Shown here: positions 35,407-44,706 of the stretch, piece by piece | Layout of the letters: each line of letters starts with the position of its first letter | How positions within the stretch are numbered: position 1 is the stretch's first letter | NCBI RefSeq assembly: GCF_021432385.1 | Contig: NZ_JAEACT010000002.1 | Location: forward strand, 2,338,501 to 2,402,500 | Source: Clostridium hydrogenum | Lineage (GTDB): Bacteria; Bacillota; Clostridia; Clostridiales; Clostridiaceae | Direction: 5' to 3' | DNA length: 64,000 nt | Translations under genes and position numbers: made by a program | The notes under the pieces: model-generated | The model's input: the letters and a program-made list of their open reading frames with translations, nothing else | Told to the model about the DNA's origin: nothing | The model's database searches: none

Positions 35407-36675
35407 ATGAGGCTTATTTACCCCATATGCTGTGGACTTGATGTCCACAAAAATGTTATCGTTGCAACTATTGTCTCTACTGATAAAAATAGAATATCTG
35501 AGTACAAACAAAAATCCTTTACTACCATCAACTCTGATATTCAGAAGTTTCACAACTGGCTAATTCAAAATAACTGCAAACATGTCTGTATGGAATCCAC
35601 TGGTAAGTATTGGATTCCTATTTTTAATTATCTTGAAGCTGACATTGATGTGTGTTTAACACATCCCAAATATGTCAAAGCAATCAAGGGTAAAAAAACA
35701 GACAAAAAAGATTCCAAGTGGATTGCTGACCTTTATAAATTTGATTTAGTCAGATGTTCTTTTATTCCACCAAAAGATTTTCGTCAATTGCGTGAGCTGG
35801 CTCGCTATCGCTTTAAACTTGTTTGTATGAAATCTTCTGAAAAGAACCGAATTCAAAACTGTATGACTGTCTCAAATATTGGAATTGCAAGTATCTTGTC
35901 TGATCCTTTTGGTAGAACAGCAACAGAAATTATGACCTATTTGCTTGTAAACACTTCTGATACTATTGAAGATAAAGCAATTCGCAAACTTATTAAAAAA
36001 GGTGCTAATGCAAAATCTGACGAAATTATTAATGCTATCAAAGGGTACAATATAGAAACTGATCAAGCTAAAAAATTAAAACTTGCCAGATCTCATCTTG
36101 AATATCTTAATAATATGATTTCTCAAACTGAGATAGAGCTTTACGTACGCATTAAACCTTACTATGAATTTGTAAAATTCATTTCTTCTCTGCCTGGTAT
36201 TACTGAACTTAGTGCCACAATAATCCTTGCAGAAACTGGTGTTAATATGGCTATCTTTGATGATGCTAAACACCTTTGTTCCTGGTGTGGGCTTTCCCCA
36301 GCTAACAATGAATCTGCTGGCAAGAAAAAATCTGTACGCATTGCAAAAGCAGGTGTCTACTTAAAACCTATGATGGTACAGTGTGCTCTTGCTGCAATTA
36401 AAAGTAAAAAGCAACCTTACTTTGCAATAAAATATGGACGCATTAAAAAACGTCGTGGACACAAAAAAGCTATTATCGCAATTGCCAGAATGATGATGGT
36501 ATGCATCTACCACATGATTTCTGAAAAACAATCTTTTACTCCAACTGATTATACGGAATTGATGGATCCGCATTTTAATCAGCAAAAAGTAACTCTAAAT
36601 GATACAAATGTTTTTGCTTACCTTGAATCTAAAGGATATGACACTTCCTTATTAGTTAAATGCAACGATAACTAA
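35407..36675 (+). CDS. IS110 family transposase (DEDD recombinase)
   Basis: 422 residues from ATG at 35407 (GGTGGTG site). The N-terminal RuvC-like domain has CGLDVHKN with the first Asp and CMESTGKYWIPIF with Glu, then KTDKKDSKWIADLY. The C-terminal transposase_20 domain has LPGITELSATIILAE and the Ser-bearing CSWCGLSPANNESAGKKKS. No lesions. On the plus strand among minus-strand genes. No terminal inverted repeats or target duplication were found, as is normal for this family. Confidence 0.96.
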   Translation: MRLIYPICCGLDVHKNVIVATIVSTDKNRISEYKQKSFTTINSDIQKFHNWLIQNNCKHVCMESTGKYWIPIFNYLEADIDVCLTHPKYVKAIKGKKTDKKDSKWIADLYKFDLVRCSFIPPKDFRQLRELARYRFKLVCMKSSEKNRIQNCMTVSNIGIASILSDPFGRTATEIMTYLLVNTSDTIEDKAIRKLIKKGANAKSDEIINAIKGYNIETDQAKKLKLARSHLEYLNNMISQTEIELYVRIKPYYEFVKFISSLPGITELSATIILAETGVNMAIFDDAKHLCSWCGLSPANNESAGKKKSVRIAKAGVYLKPMMVQCALAAIKSKKQPYFAIKYGRIKKRRGHKKAIIAIARMMMVCIYHMISEKQSFTPTDYTELMDPHFNQQKVTLNDTNVFAYLESKGYDTSLLVKCNDN

Positions 36676-36844
36676 TACTAATTTCTTAATACTGTAAAAA
36701 ACAGGTTTTTAGGAACCTTTAGTTAAAGTCGCCTCAAAATTCAACTTATTTTTCACTCTTATCTCCTATGCAAATCAGATTATATATAATTTTATACAAT
36801 TTTACAAAATAGTGCAATCATATATTACGAAGTGATATAATAAA

Positions 36845-36892
36845 GCTATGTTTTAAATAAGTGTAAAAATCAACACTTATTTAAAACATAGC
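36845..36892. repeat. Perfect 20-bp inverted repeat
   Basis: GCTATGTTTTAAATAAGTGT at 36845-36864 and its exact complement at 36873-36892, with an 8-base loop. Pieces of the same sequence appear at 45546-45561, 49621-49636 and 56826-56837. Here it separates the IS110 element from the methyltransferase gene. Terminator or dispersed element. Confidence 0.75.
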
Positions 36893-36928
36893 CTATAATA
36901 TATTATAATAAAAGGTGGGGTTATTCAT

Positions 36929-37684
36929 ATGGATAAACAATATACGGAAATAAATTCTAAATTTTTTGATAAATGGGTTCAAGACGGATGGGAATGGGGA
37001 CAACCAATTAGCCATAATGTTTTTGAAAAAGCAAAAAATAATGATTGGTTTGTATTATTAACGCCTACAAAACCTGTACCAAAAGAATGGTTTTGTGAAA
37101 TTAATAATGCTAAAATACTTGGTTTAGCTTCTGGCGGTGGTCAGCAAATGCCAATATTCGCCGCATTAGGTGCAAACTGCACAGTACTTGATTATTCAGA
37201 GAAACAACTTTTGAGTGAAAAGGAAATAGCAAAAAGGGAAAATTATGATATTAAGACAGTTAGAGCTGACATGACAAAACCTTTGCCTTTTGAGGATGAA
37301 TCCTTTGACTTGATTTTTCATCCCGTTTCTAATTGTTATATAGAAGACGTTCTTCCTGTTTGGAAGGAATGCTATAGAGTATTAAAAAAAGGTGGCATTT
37401 TATTAGCAGGCTTGGATAATGGCATTAATTATATTTTCAATGATGAAGAAACCGCAATAGTTAATAAGTTGCCATTTAATCCTTTAAAAGATAAACAATT
37501 ATATGAAGCTTCAATAAAAAATGATTGGGGAATTCAATTTTCACATACCATTGAAGAGCAAATTGGTGGACAGCTGCAAGCAGGCTTTACACTCACAGAT
37601 ATATACCAAGACACAAATGGCGTAGGTAGACTTCATGAATTTAATGTTCCATCTTTTTATGTAACAAGATCAATCAAAAAATAG
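36929..37684 (+). CDS. Class I SAM-dependent methyltransferase
   Basis: 251 residues on the plus strand, with AAAGGTGGGG ahead of the ATG. Motif I is ILGLASGGGQQMPIFAALGA, motif II CTVLDYSEKQL, then DESFDLIFHPVSNCYIED. The N-terminal part (WVQDGWEWGQPI) is typical of a clostridial/bacillar subgroup of methyltransferase 11 proteins. Substrate unknown. Confidence 0.92.
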   Translation: MDKQYTEINSKFFDKWVQDGWEWGQPISHNVFEKAKNNDWFVLLTPTKPVPKEWFCEINNAKILGLASGGGQQMPIFAALGANCTVLDYSEKQLLSEKEIAKRENYDIKTVRADMTKPLPFEDESFDLIFHPVSNCYIEDVLPVWKECYRVLKKGGILLAGLDNGINYIFNDEETAIVNKLPFNPLKDKQLYEASIKNDWGIQFSHTIEEQIGGQLQAGFTLTDIYQDTNGVGRLHEFNVPSFYVTRSIKK

Positions 37685-37686
37685 AG

Positions 37687-37945
37687 CAAAGTAACAATGC
37701 TTCGTCACATTAAAAGAATTCTATAAATCTTGGTGGCTATTTTAAAATAGTGCTTGCTTTGGGTTCAAGAAGGATAATTGGCAAAGCCCAAGCCTCGTGT
37801 ATGTTTATACTCGCTGAGAAAATGCTCAGACAATTGAAATCTCTAAGGATTTTATGATTTTTGAACCAAGATTTATTAGAATTTTTTTAAACTGTTCCTT
37901 CAGCATTGTTACTTCGTTCCTACGGAATTTTGGCGTGAATCTTTA
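37687..37945. repeat. Imperfect long inverted-repeat region
   Basis: GCAAAGTAACAATGCTTC, then ATAAATCTTGGT on the left are mirrored by ACCAAGATTTATTAGAATTT and CAGCATTGTTACTTCG on the right. The core has no frame of its own. CCTACGGAATTTTGG at its right end is also seen at 25512 and, in part, near 44650. No gene is seen. Confidence 0.5.
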
Positions 37946-37974
37946 TAGTGCATCATTTGCATTCCACCTTGAAT

Positions 37975-38771
37975 TCATAACAAATCCCTTATTACTGTAT
38001 TTAATAAAAGTTTTCTTTTATCATTATTTAAATTATGATACCTATCTTCCTCTTTATAATCAGGTATTATAAAGCTGCTATCAATTCCTTGCAAATTTGC
38101 TAAGTACACATAAAAATCATAATAGCTTACTGGTTTTTCACCTGAAATATTTATTATTCCTGTAATATCTTTATACGCAAGTTCAATTATAGCATCTGCC
38201 AAGTTTTTTACGTTAACATAGCTAGAATACATATTAGCCGTTCTTGAATATTTTTCACCAGTTTTTGAAAGTTCGAATAATGCTTTCATTCTTGAATCCA
38301 TTTTACCATCATAATCATACCCATATATACTTCCCGGTCTTATTATTAAGTGATTATTATGGTTTTCACTATATTCTCGCCTTCAATTTTGCCATTAATA
38401 TATTTATAAAAATACTCATCATCCTTACGCTTGTGCGGAAGCACATTTTCAGATTGATCTTTACCTTGCCCAACTGTAGTAGAAATATAAATTAACCGTA
38501 CATGCTCTGAAAGGTTATTAACAATTTCATTTAAACCTATTTGCGATAAAGATATTTCTTGTTCTGGATCATAAATACTCCAAATAATTATGTCTGGCTT
38601 TAATGAAATTAACTTCTTTATATCTGATTTATTTAGCACATTAATTTTCAGGAACTCATTACTAGTAGAATTACAGCATGTTCCATAAATTTCACCACTA
38701 CTGATGGCTTTAAGCTTTTTATATATTGTATTTCCAAGATATCCACTCGCTCCTATAATCAATATCCTCAC
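37975..38771 (-). pseudogene. NAD-dependent epimerase/dehydratase-type protein with a frameshift
   Basis: The first part (38346-38771) starts MRILIIGASGYLGNTIYKKL, an extended SDR Rossmann motif, and has IYISTTVGQGK and YKYINGKIEGENIVK, then runs out of frame. The next frame carries on with HLIIRPGSIYGYDYDGKMDS and on to the end at 37975. Loss of one A near 38358 (AAAAACC to AAAACC) explains it. RmlD/epimerase-like (no exact class). The catalytic Y-x3-K looks like YKYINGK. Confidence 0.8.
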
Positions 38772-38794
38772 TTAATTCACCTCACCCCATAATA

Positions 38795-39490
38795 CTAATT
38801 TTTTCGCAAAATAACATGATGGAAAGATGCTATAGCTTTATACTCTTCCAATTCGCTTACCTTTAATTCTATTTTAAGCATTTTTTCCTGCCATTCTTTA
38901 TTTTTTTGGATATCCTGATTTTGTTGTAAATCCCAAAAGGTTCTCATTCCCAAGACCTTTTCTATTCTTAATTTATCCGACCATTCCAAGATATCCGAAT
39001 CCTCATAGTAATTAATTTCACCAAACTGCTGTGCGTGTCCATTTTTTCCTTCTAATAATTCATTTGCATGCTCAAAGTTATTTAGCAGTACAACCATCTG
39101 CATAACCCTTCCAGCCCTATTGTGTTTTAAAATAGACAAATATCCATCTTTCTTTAATATCCTAGAAAATCCACTTATAATTTCTTTTCTTTCATGTGCG
39201 TATTCAAGAACATTGTGACATAATATCACATCAAAGGACTCATCTTTGAAATTCTTAAGTTCCTTCACATCGCCTTTTATTTGTGTATAATCATTTTCTG
39301 TAAATCTATCGTAAAGCATATTTTCATTTGGCTCAATTGCAACAACCTCATTATCTAAAGCAAAATGATTAGCTGTTATACCATGTCCACTTCCAAAATC
39401 CAAAATTTTTTTATTGTGTACGTACTTTAATTGTTCCCAGGTCATTTTCTTTTGCAATAACTCCCAAGTAGCAATATCTTTAATATCCAT
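38795..39490 (-). CDS. Class I SAM-dependent methyltransferase
   Basis: 231 residues from ATG at 39488-39490 with GGAGG upstream. Motif I ILDFGSGHGITANHFA, motif II VVAIEPNENM, then ESFDVILCHNVLEYAHERKE and GYLSILKHNRAGR. A methyltransferase 11 member. It lies 14 nt downstream of the GNAT gene under the MerR-type promoter and may be part of that transcript. Confidence 0.92.
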   Translation of the reverse strand: MDIKDIATWELLQKKMTWEQLKYVHNKKILDFGSGHGITANHFALDNEVVAIEPNENMLYDRFTENDYTQIKGDVKELKNFKDESFDVILCHNVLEYAHERKEIISGFSRILKKDGYLSILKHNRAGRVMQMVVLLNNFEHANELLEGKNGHAQQFGEINYYEDSDILEWSDKLRIEKVLGMRTFWDLQQNQDIQKNKEWQEKMLKIELKVSELEEYKAIASFHHVILRKN

Positions 39491-39504
39491 AATCAATGCC
39501 TCCA

Positions 39505-39930
39505 TTATCTCAGCGGCCTACTATTTCTTATTTCCATCAAATCCATGGGTCTAGCGGTAGGCTTGAAACCAACCTTTTCATAAACCCCGTGAGCATCCTT
39601 TGTTATTAACAGCCACTGATACACATCTCTTAATTCTTCATGCTGCAATATATAATTTATAATTTTTTGACCTATTCCCTTTTTTCTAAATTTCTCTTCA
39701 ATATATACGTCTGTTATATATGCAAATCTTGTTTTATCAGAAATCACTCTGGCATAACCAATTTGTTCACTGCCACTCGCAAAAGCTCCAACAACCAAGG
39801 CTGAATTAATAGCACCTTTTTTTATTTCTTCAATTTTAATCTGAGGACTCCAGTATGCCTTTGAAAGCATCTCTGTTATCCTTTCAAAATCCATCTTTTC
39901 AATTCCATCTTTTATAATAATGTTTTCCAT
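39505..39930 (-). CDS. GNAT family N-acetyltransferase under a MerR-type promoter
   Basis: 141 residues. The acetyl-CoA loop is EEKFRKKGIGQKIINYIL near residue 85, and the C-terminal GVYEKVGFKP fits the YKxGF motif. Shorter than RimJ-type members, like the aminoglycoside/small-molecule acetyltransferases of the PF00583 group. Its promoter (39966-39996) has a 19-bp spacer with an internal palindrome, as in MerR-controlled drug-response genes, which suggests induction by a small compound. Confidence 0.92.
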   Translation of the reverse strand: MENIIIKDGIEKMDFERITEMLSKAYWSPQIKIEEIKKGAINSALVVGAFASGSEQIGYARVISDKTRFAYITDVYIEEKFRKKGIGQKIINYILQHEELRDVYQWLLITKDAHGVYEKVGFKPTARPMDLMEIRNSRPLR

Positions 39931-39965
39931 AGTAATCCCCTTCCCTAAAAATATAATCTAATACT

Positions 39966-39996
39966 AATTTACACCATTACCTTAGGTAAGGAGCAA
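39966..39996 (-). promoter_or_regulatory. MerR-type promoter with 19-bp spacer
   Basis: On the minus strand: TTGCTC, 19 bases with the palindrome TTACCTAAGGTAA, then TAAATT, 35 bp before the GNAT start. A close copy stands before the AAA ATPase gene at 45496-45526. Confidence 0.7.
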
Positions 39997-40016
39997 CTAC
40001 CTTAAAAATATTTATG

Positions 40017-40112
40017 GATAAACCGCTTCAACTATTAAAATTTATGTGCACCATAATGCCCAAAGGACGGCATTTTGGTACAAATAAGCTTTAAGTTTCA
40101 CAGTGGTTTATC
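40017..40112. repeat. 96-bp GATAAACC-ended palindromic element (copy 3)
   Basis: Same length and ends as the copy at 15807-15902 (about 85 percent alike). Inner stem GTGCACCATAATGCC with GGCATTTTGGTAC. Its right end abuts the stop codon of the histidine phosphatase gene. Confidence 0.85.
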
Positions 40113-40113
40113 T

Positions 40114-40677
40114 TTAGTCCAGCATAAACTCTTCAATACTAATAACCTTTCGATTTTCAAAAGTAAAGCAAACTATAAATGGCATAAAATTTTTAATTCT
40201 TTCAAACTCATTAAAATCAAATTTACTATTAAAATAATTTATTATTGTACTTAAAGCAGTACCATGAGAGCCAATAACAATATTTTTGTCCACATTTTTT
40301 TCAAGTACGCACATAAGAGCCTTTAAATTTCTGCTTTGAACCTCATTTAAACTTTCACCACCAGATAACTTATAATCAAAATTACTCCACTGCTGTTTAG
40401 CAAAAGCATTAAAATCTTCAATCCATACATTATCAATTTTTCTTTCTCTAAAATCATCAATAATTTCAACATCCAATGCTGATTTTTCTGCAAAATTCCT
40501 AACAGTATCTATGGCCCTTTTATATGGACTTGAATAAACTTTTGTTATAGATTTATCTTTTAAAAATTCTGTCACCTTTTTGCATGCCCTAAAGCCATCT
40601 TCAGTAAGTGGTCTTAAATAATCATCATGAACTGAAAAGTCTGGCTTTGCATGTCTCACAAAATATACTTTTTCCAT
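40114..40677 (-). CDS. Histidine phosphatase family protein (phosphoglycerate mutase-like)
   Basis: 187 residues. Catalytic motif FVRHAKP at the start (RHG with A in place of G), SPYKRAIDTVRNFAE, a Glu-rich middle and SHGTALSTIINYF with the second His. Phosphatase of a small metabolite. Single gene with GGAGG upstream. Confidence 0.9.
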   Translation of the reverse strand: MEKVYFVRHAKPDFSVHDDYLRPLTEDGFRACKKVTEFLKDKSITKVYSSPYKRAIDTVRNFAEKSALDVEIIDDFRERKIDNVWIEDFNAFAKQQWSNFDYKLSGGESLNEVQSRNLKALMCVLEKNVDKNIVIGSHGTALSTIINYFNSKFDFNEFERIKNFMPFIVCFTFENRKVISIEEFMLD

Positions 40678-40792
40678 ATTATATCCTCCATTTCAAAGCA
40701 CATAAGCATTTATTCAGAATTACACCAATCATTCTTTATTTCCCAAGCAATATATTTTTTAAATTACCTCTTAGCATTATTAATTTTGCCAT

Positions 40793-41284
40793 TCATCTAT
40801 CAAATAAATACTCTTCATGTACTTCAATTTCATTTGATGAATTTACTTGAAACCCTAAGCACGAAAAACCTGATTTATAATTTAATGCCCTTCTAAATCT
40901 TAACTGCTGCTTTGGATTTACTATCTTTAAGGCTTCTTCTTTAGTGAACCATTTTACTTCAACACTTTCCTCACTAGTTCTTAAATCACCTGATATGTAC
41001 TTACAAATAAAATCTATAGTAACAATCGTTGGCACTTCTTTAACTCCATTATATCCTTTTTTCTTTTTAGTATTTGAATAAATGCCAACAACATTAACTA
41101 CCTGTACATTAACACCAGTTTCTTCCCTTATTTCTCTAATTAGTCCTTGAGGTAATGTTTCTCCTGGCTCAATTATGCCTCCTGGATATTCCCAACCTTT
41201 ACGTGGATTTTTCACAAGTAAAATTTTGTTTTCCCCATTGGTAATTATGCCACCCGAAGCAACTATATGTGTTGGTAAAATCAT
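40793..41284 (-). CDS. Nudix hydrolase
   Basis: 163 residues. Nudix box GGIIEPGETLPQGLIREIREETGVNVQ is complete near residues 35-60. Hydrolyses a nucleotide-type substrate. The C-terminal helix-rich part (RFRRALNYKSGFSCLG) is typical of ADP-ribose/8-oxo-dGTP types but cannot fix the substrate. GGAGGGG site. Confidence 0.92.
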   Translation of the reverse strand: MILPTHIVASGGIITNGENKILLVKNPRKGWEYPGGIIEPGETLPQGLIREIREETGVNVQVVNVVGIYSNTKKKKGYNGVKEVPTIVTIDFICKYISGDLRTSEESVEVKWFTKEEALKIVNPKQQLRFRRALNYKSGFSCLGFQVNSSNEIEVHEEYLFDR

Positions 41285-41323
41285 AAAATCCCCTCCATTA
41301 TATAAAATGTTTTATTATCACAA

Positions 41324-42184
41324 TTAATCTCCTATTATTTCATTTACAGCTTGTGCCCAAAATCTTTCTGGAATATCTGGCCACACACAACTGCCTGTCT
41401 CTTCCATGCATAAATTTATGGCTCTTGATAGAACTTTACCATGAGATATATTTCCTCCATGCAAAATATTTTCGGTTATAAGGCTCCAGTAAGGTGCATG
41501 CTCATGAAGCTTTACCTCATGCATATCTCTAATTACCATATTAGTATCATACTCAAGACTAATAAATTCCTCTGACCATATTCCATCATTTCCATGCAGT
41601 ATCAAAAACTGAGTCTTTCCACCACTAAAAAGAGGTATACCAACAGCCCCTGGATTTAAAGCACATTTATTGTTATATACAATTTTTCTTTGCACATGGG
41701 AATGACCACATAATATGATTGATGTTTTCACACTATTCATAGCTTCTATAGTCCTAGCATCATCTGGTAACATTTTTTCATTTATCTTATTTGGTGAGCC
41801 ATGGCAAACAGTTACTGCTGGCATATCTCCAATACTTATGTCCTGTGTTAGCTTTAGCTTTGCAAAAAAATCAAAATCTCTAGCTGTAAGTGAATTGTAT
41901 GCATATAATAATGATCCACTGCAAGAATTTTTGTCCTTCCACCCTTTTTCACCATCAGCGCGGTAATTTAGCCAATAATCCTCCTTATTCCCTTTGATAA
42001 AATAACATTTATATTTTTCCTTCAAATCATATAATATCTGCATTGTTTTTTCCGGGTAGGCTAATTCACCAATATAATCACCCAAAAATAAAAATGTGCT
42101 GATATTGCGTGAAAATGCATATTCAAGGCAACGCGTTAGTGCAACATAATTGCCATGAATATCTGACAGTACTGCTATATCCAT
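41324..42184 (-). CDS. Calcineurin-like metallophosphoesterase (YfcE-like)
   Basis: 286 residues from ATG at 42182-42184 with AAGGAGG. Metal motifs DIHGN near residue 7, GDYIGE, GNKED, HGSPNK, and GHSH, giving the two-metal centre. C-terminal extension of about 90 residues (WSLITENILHGGNISHG) beyond the usual YfcE length; it may bind a substrate. Phosphodiester or phosphate hydrolysis in the cytosol. Confidence 0.93.
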   Translation of the reverse strand: MDIAVLSDIHGNYVALTRCLEYAFSRNISTFLFLGDYIGELAYPEKTMQILYDLKEKYKCYFIKGNKEDYWLNYRADGEKGWKDKNSCSGSLLYAYNSLTARDFDFFAKLKLTQDISIGDMPAVTVCHGSPNKINEKMLPDDARTIEAMNSVKTSIILCGHSHVQRKIVYNNKCALNPGAVGIPLFSGGKTQFLILHGNDGIWSEEFISLEYDTNMVIRDMHEVKLHEHAPYWSLITENILHGGNISHGKVLSRAINLCMEETGSCVWPDIPERFWAQAVNEIIGD

Positions 42185-42224
42185 ATTGCCCTCCTTAATC
42201 TCCACTTTATTACGGCTGCAAATT

Positions 42225-42755
42225 CTAATATAATTTCAATAAATACAGCAGCAGCGCAGTAAGTGAAAGTCCATCTTTTATTTCATTATCTTTTATCATT
42301 CTTTTTATTTCTTTTACACAAACCCACCTAACCTCTTTTACTTCATTTTTATCAAAGTCACTAACACTTCCAAGAGCTGAGGATTTTACAATATTAAATA
42401 CTTGATTCGACATTCCATTTGAAGGATTGTAAGAATAAATAAAATTAGACTCTGTAACATCATAGCCTGTTTCCTCTAACACTTCTCTTTTAGCCGCCAT
42501 GCATGGAGTTTCTCCAGCTTCAATTCCACCAGCAGGTATTTCCCATTCTAAAGAATTAGTTGTATATCTATAAGAATGTACAAATAATATTTCGCCTTTA
42601 TCATTTTCTACTATTGCTGCAACTGCTTGTCTTGGAAAATCTAACATGTGATGCTCATCAATTATCCTGCCATCAGGAAAAAGAACTTCATCTCGATATA
42701 AATTTACCCATTTACTTTCATAAATAGTTTTTCGCGATAACCTTTTAGGTAACAT
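42225..42755 (-). CDS. Nudix hydrolase, ADP-ribose pyrophosphatase-like
   Basis: 176 residues. Nudix box GGIEAGETPCMAAKREVLEETGY near residues 75-100. The N-terminal strand arrangement (VNLYRDEVLFPDGRIIDEHH) and FVHSYRYTTNSLEWEIPAG are like NudF-type ADP-sugar pyrophosphatases. AGGAGTG site. Followed by the metallophosphoesterase gene at 40 nt. Confidence 0.92.
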   Translation of the reverse strand: MLPKRLSRKTIYESKWVNLYRDEVLFPDGRIIDEHHMLDFPRQAVAAIVENDKGEILFVHSYRYTTNSLEWEIPAGGIEAGETPCMAAKREVLEETGYDVTESNFIYSYNPSNGMSNQVFNIVKSSALGSVSDFDKNEVKEVRWVCVKEIKRMIKDNEIKDGLSLTALLLYLLKLY

Positions 42756-42762
42756 ATGATAT

Positions 42763-43263
42763 TCACTCCTCTGAGACTTCCTTCAACCAATTATCCTTTT
42801 TTAATTCATAATACTTAAATACTTCATCTTCACAAATATATTGAAATCCTAATTTTCTCATAATATGTTGACTCCTTGTATTTCTAAGAACTGCATCAGC
42901 ATACATTGTATTTAGTCCAAGCTCTTCAAACGCATACTGAATCATAAGTTTTTCTGCTTCTGTTCCATATCCCTTTCCCTTTACGCTATCATTTACAAGA
43001 TGAATGCCGAGATTTCCTTTTTTGATTATATTATCAATATATTTTATTTGAACTTCACCAATGGCAATTTCATTAACAATAATAGCAAATATCCTTCTTT
43101 TAGGATCTTTTGCGCGTTCATTAAAATAGACATCCACCTTTTCCACTGAGTACTCATATGTCTCATCTGTCATCATTGGATCTGCTACATACTTTTTGTA
43201 TATTTCATGGCACAATTCTCTTGTTAAGGGTTTTAATATAATGCTTTTCCCTCTTATGTCCAC
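42763..43263 (-). CDS. GNAT family N-acetyltransferase
   Basis: 166 residues from GTG at 43261-43263 with GGAGG upstream (ORF can be opened earlier at a TTG inside that site). Acetyl-CoA loop NDSVKGKGYGTEAEKL near residue 105 and NTRSQHIMRKLGFQY. RimJ/RimL-like. Only 7 nt before the Nudix gene, so probably co-transcribed with it. Confidence 0.92.
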   Translation of the reverse strand: MDIRGKSIILKPLTRELCHEIYKKYVADPMMTDETYEYSVEKVDVYFNERAKDPKRRIFAIIVNEIAIGEVQIKYIDNIIKKGNLGIHLVNDSVKGKGYGTEAEKLMIQYAFEELGLNTMYADAVLRNTRSQHIMRKLGFQYICEDEVFKYYELKKDNWLKEVSEE

Positions 43264-43409
43264 TTTTGCGACCTCCAAATGTTACTAACGTTGTTTGTAT
43301 TTCTTATTATAATTATATCCTATTGTAAAAAAATAACAACAAACATAAGTTTATCGTTATTTTTACAAAATCAATAAAAGCCATTAACCAATTATACATT
43401 TTGTTTTCA

Positions 43410-43721
43410 TTATTTAACACTTGTAAAATGATATGATTGTTTACCCTTTAAGATTAAATCACCATTATTATCAATTTGATATGTATATTCTTCTTTATTA
43501 CTCATAATTGGTGACAATGTAAGCTTATTTTTACTTACAGTGTAAGCACCACCACCCCAATAATACTGTGATTTGAAGCTTCCATCACTTTTAAACTCAA
43601 CTATATCTTTTTTATCTTGCCATTTTCCTACAATGCTATTAGATTTTTTACACCCACCTAATGAAAAGATAATTCCAATAGCAACAACTAACATAATTAT
43701 TTTTCTCGTCTGTTTTCTCAT
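43410..43721 (-). CDS. Small lipoprotein with YdgH/DUF-like beta domain
   Basis: 103 residues from ATG at 43719-43721 with GGGAGGG. A lipobox FSLGGCKK follows an N-terminal hydrophobic helix (IIMLVVAIGIIF), so it is a lipidated membrane-attached protein. The rest (IVGKWQDKKDIVEFKSDGSF then TLSPIMSNKEEYTYQI) is the short lipocalin-like/DUF5640-type beta fold. Function unknown. Confidence 0.85.
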   Translation of the reverse strand: MRKQTRKIIMLVVAIGIIFSLGGCKKSNSIVGKWQDKKDIVEFKSDGSFKSQYYWGGGAYTVSKNKLTLSPIMSNKEEYTYQIDNNGDLILKGKQSYHFTSVK

Positions 43722-43881
43722 CTTTGACCCTCCCCAGTACATAGATAAACATATTAATTATAGCAATTTTATTTATATATGTAAACATATATAAATATTT
43801 CCTTAAACTTGTACACTATAATTTTTATTAAGCCCATGAATATCCAGTATTAGACTGTCATAAGTTACTAATTGAAAAAAC

Positions 43882-44460
43882 TTATTTATTACATTGAGTT
43901 AATAAATCGCTATCAATTTCTGTAATTGAAGTATTCTCTGTTTTAAAGCTCAGCATTTTATGAAAAGGTGTGTTAGTTAAATAACATTGTACACACATAA
44001 TTACGGCACTATGAGTTACAATTGCAACATTATCATAATTTTCATTAATAATTTTATGTATTACTGGCAGAACACGCTCTAGCATTTCTTGATAAGATTC
44101 ACCTTTAGGCGGCTTTGTGTATCTTCGATTTATATGCCATTTTTCATATTCAGTTGGATATTTTTCCTCAACTTCTTTCCAGGACATTCCTTCCCATTGT
44201 CCAAAATTAATCTCCTTTAACTCATCCATTGCTACATGCTCAACATTAGTAATTCTACTCAAAACCTCTGCTGTTTTAAGTGCTCTTTTTTGTGGGCTTG
44301 AATAGATTTTTGAAAATTTATAGTCATTTTCTAGTACCATATTACTCAGTTCCTCTGCTTGTTTCATACCAGTATCATTAAGTTCAGTATCACAGCTTCC
44401 TTGTATTTTTCCTTTTGCATTCCAATCTGTTTGTCCATGTCTTATTAAAAATAGCTTCAT
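43882..44460 (-). CDS. Histidine phosphatase family protein (phosphoglycerate mutase-like)
   Basis: 192 residues. LFLIRHGQTDWNAKGKIQGS (RHG motif), SPQKRALKTAEVLS, INFGQWEG, then VTHSAVIMCVQC. Similar to cobalamin/alpha-ribazole phosphatases or broad phosphatases. Paralogue in family of 40114 but closer to the standard RHG type. AGGAGG-like site. Confidence 0.93.
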   Translation of the reverse strand: MKLFLIRHGQTDWNAKGKIQGSCDTELNDTGMKQAEELSNMVLENDYKFSKIYSSPQKRALKTAEVLSRITNVEHVAMDELKEINFGQWEGMSWKEVEEKYPTEYEKWHINRRYTKPPKGESYQEMLERVLPVIHKIINENYDNVAIVTHSAVIMCVQCYLTNTPFHKMLSFKTENTSITEIDSDLLTQCNK

Positions 44461-44706
44461 AAATTATTCCTCCATAGTATACTTGTCATTTTAACTTATA
44501 AATTTTCTATTATTTTCTTAACACAATTTTATATAGCCTCTCTTGTTATATTCGCTTTTCCTCCAGTATGATAACCTCACTAAATATGATTTCATGATAA
44601 ATGTATAAAAATATTGTATATTACATTATAAAGATTCACACCTAAAATTCCGTAGAAACGGAGGAATTTTTTCCTTGTACTACCGTAGAAGCATTGTTAC
44701 TTTGCA

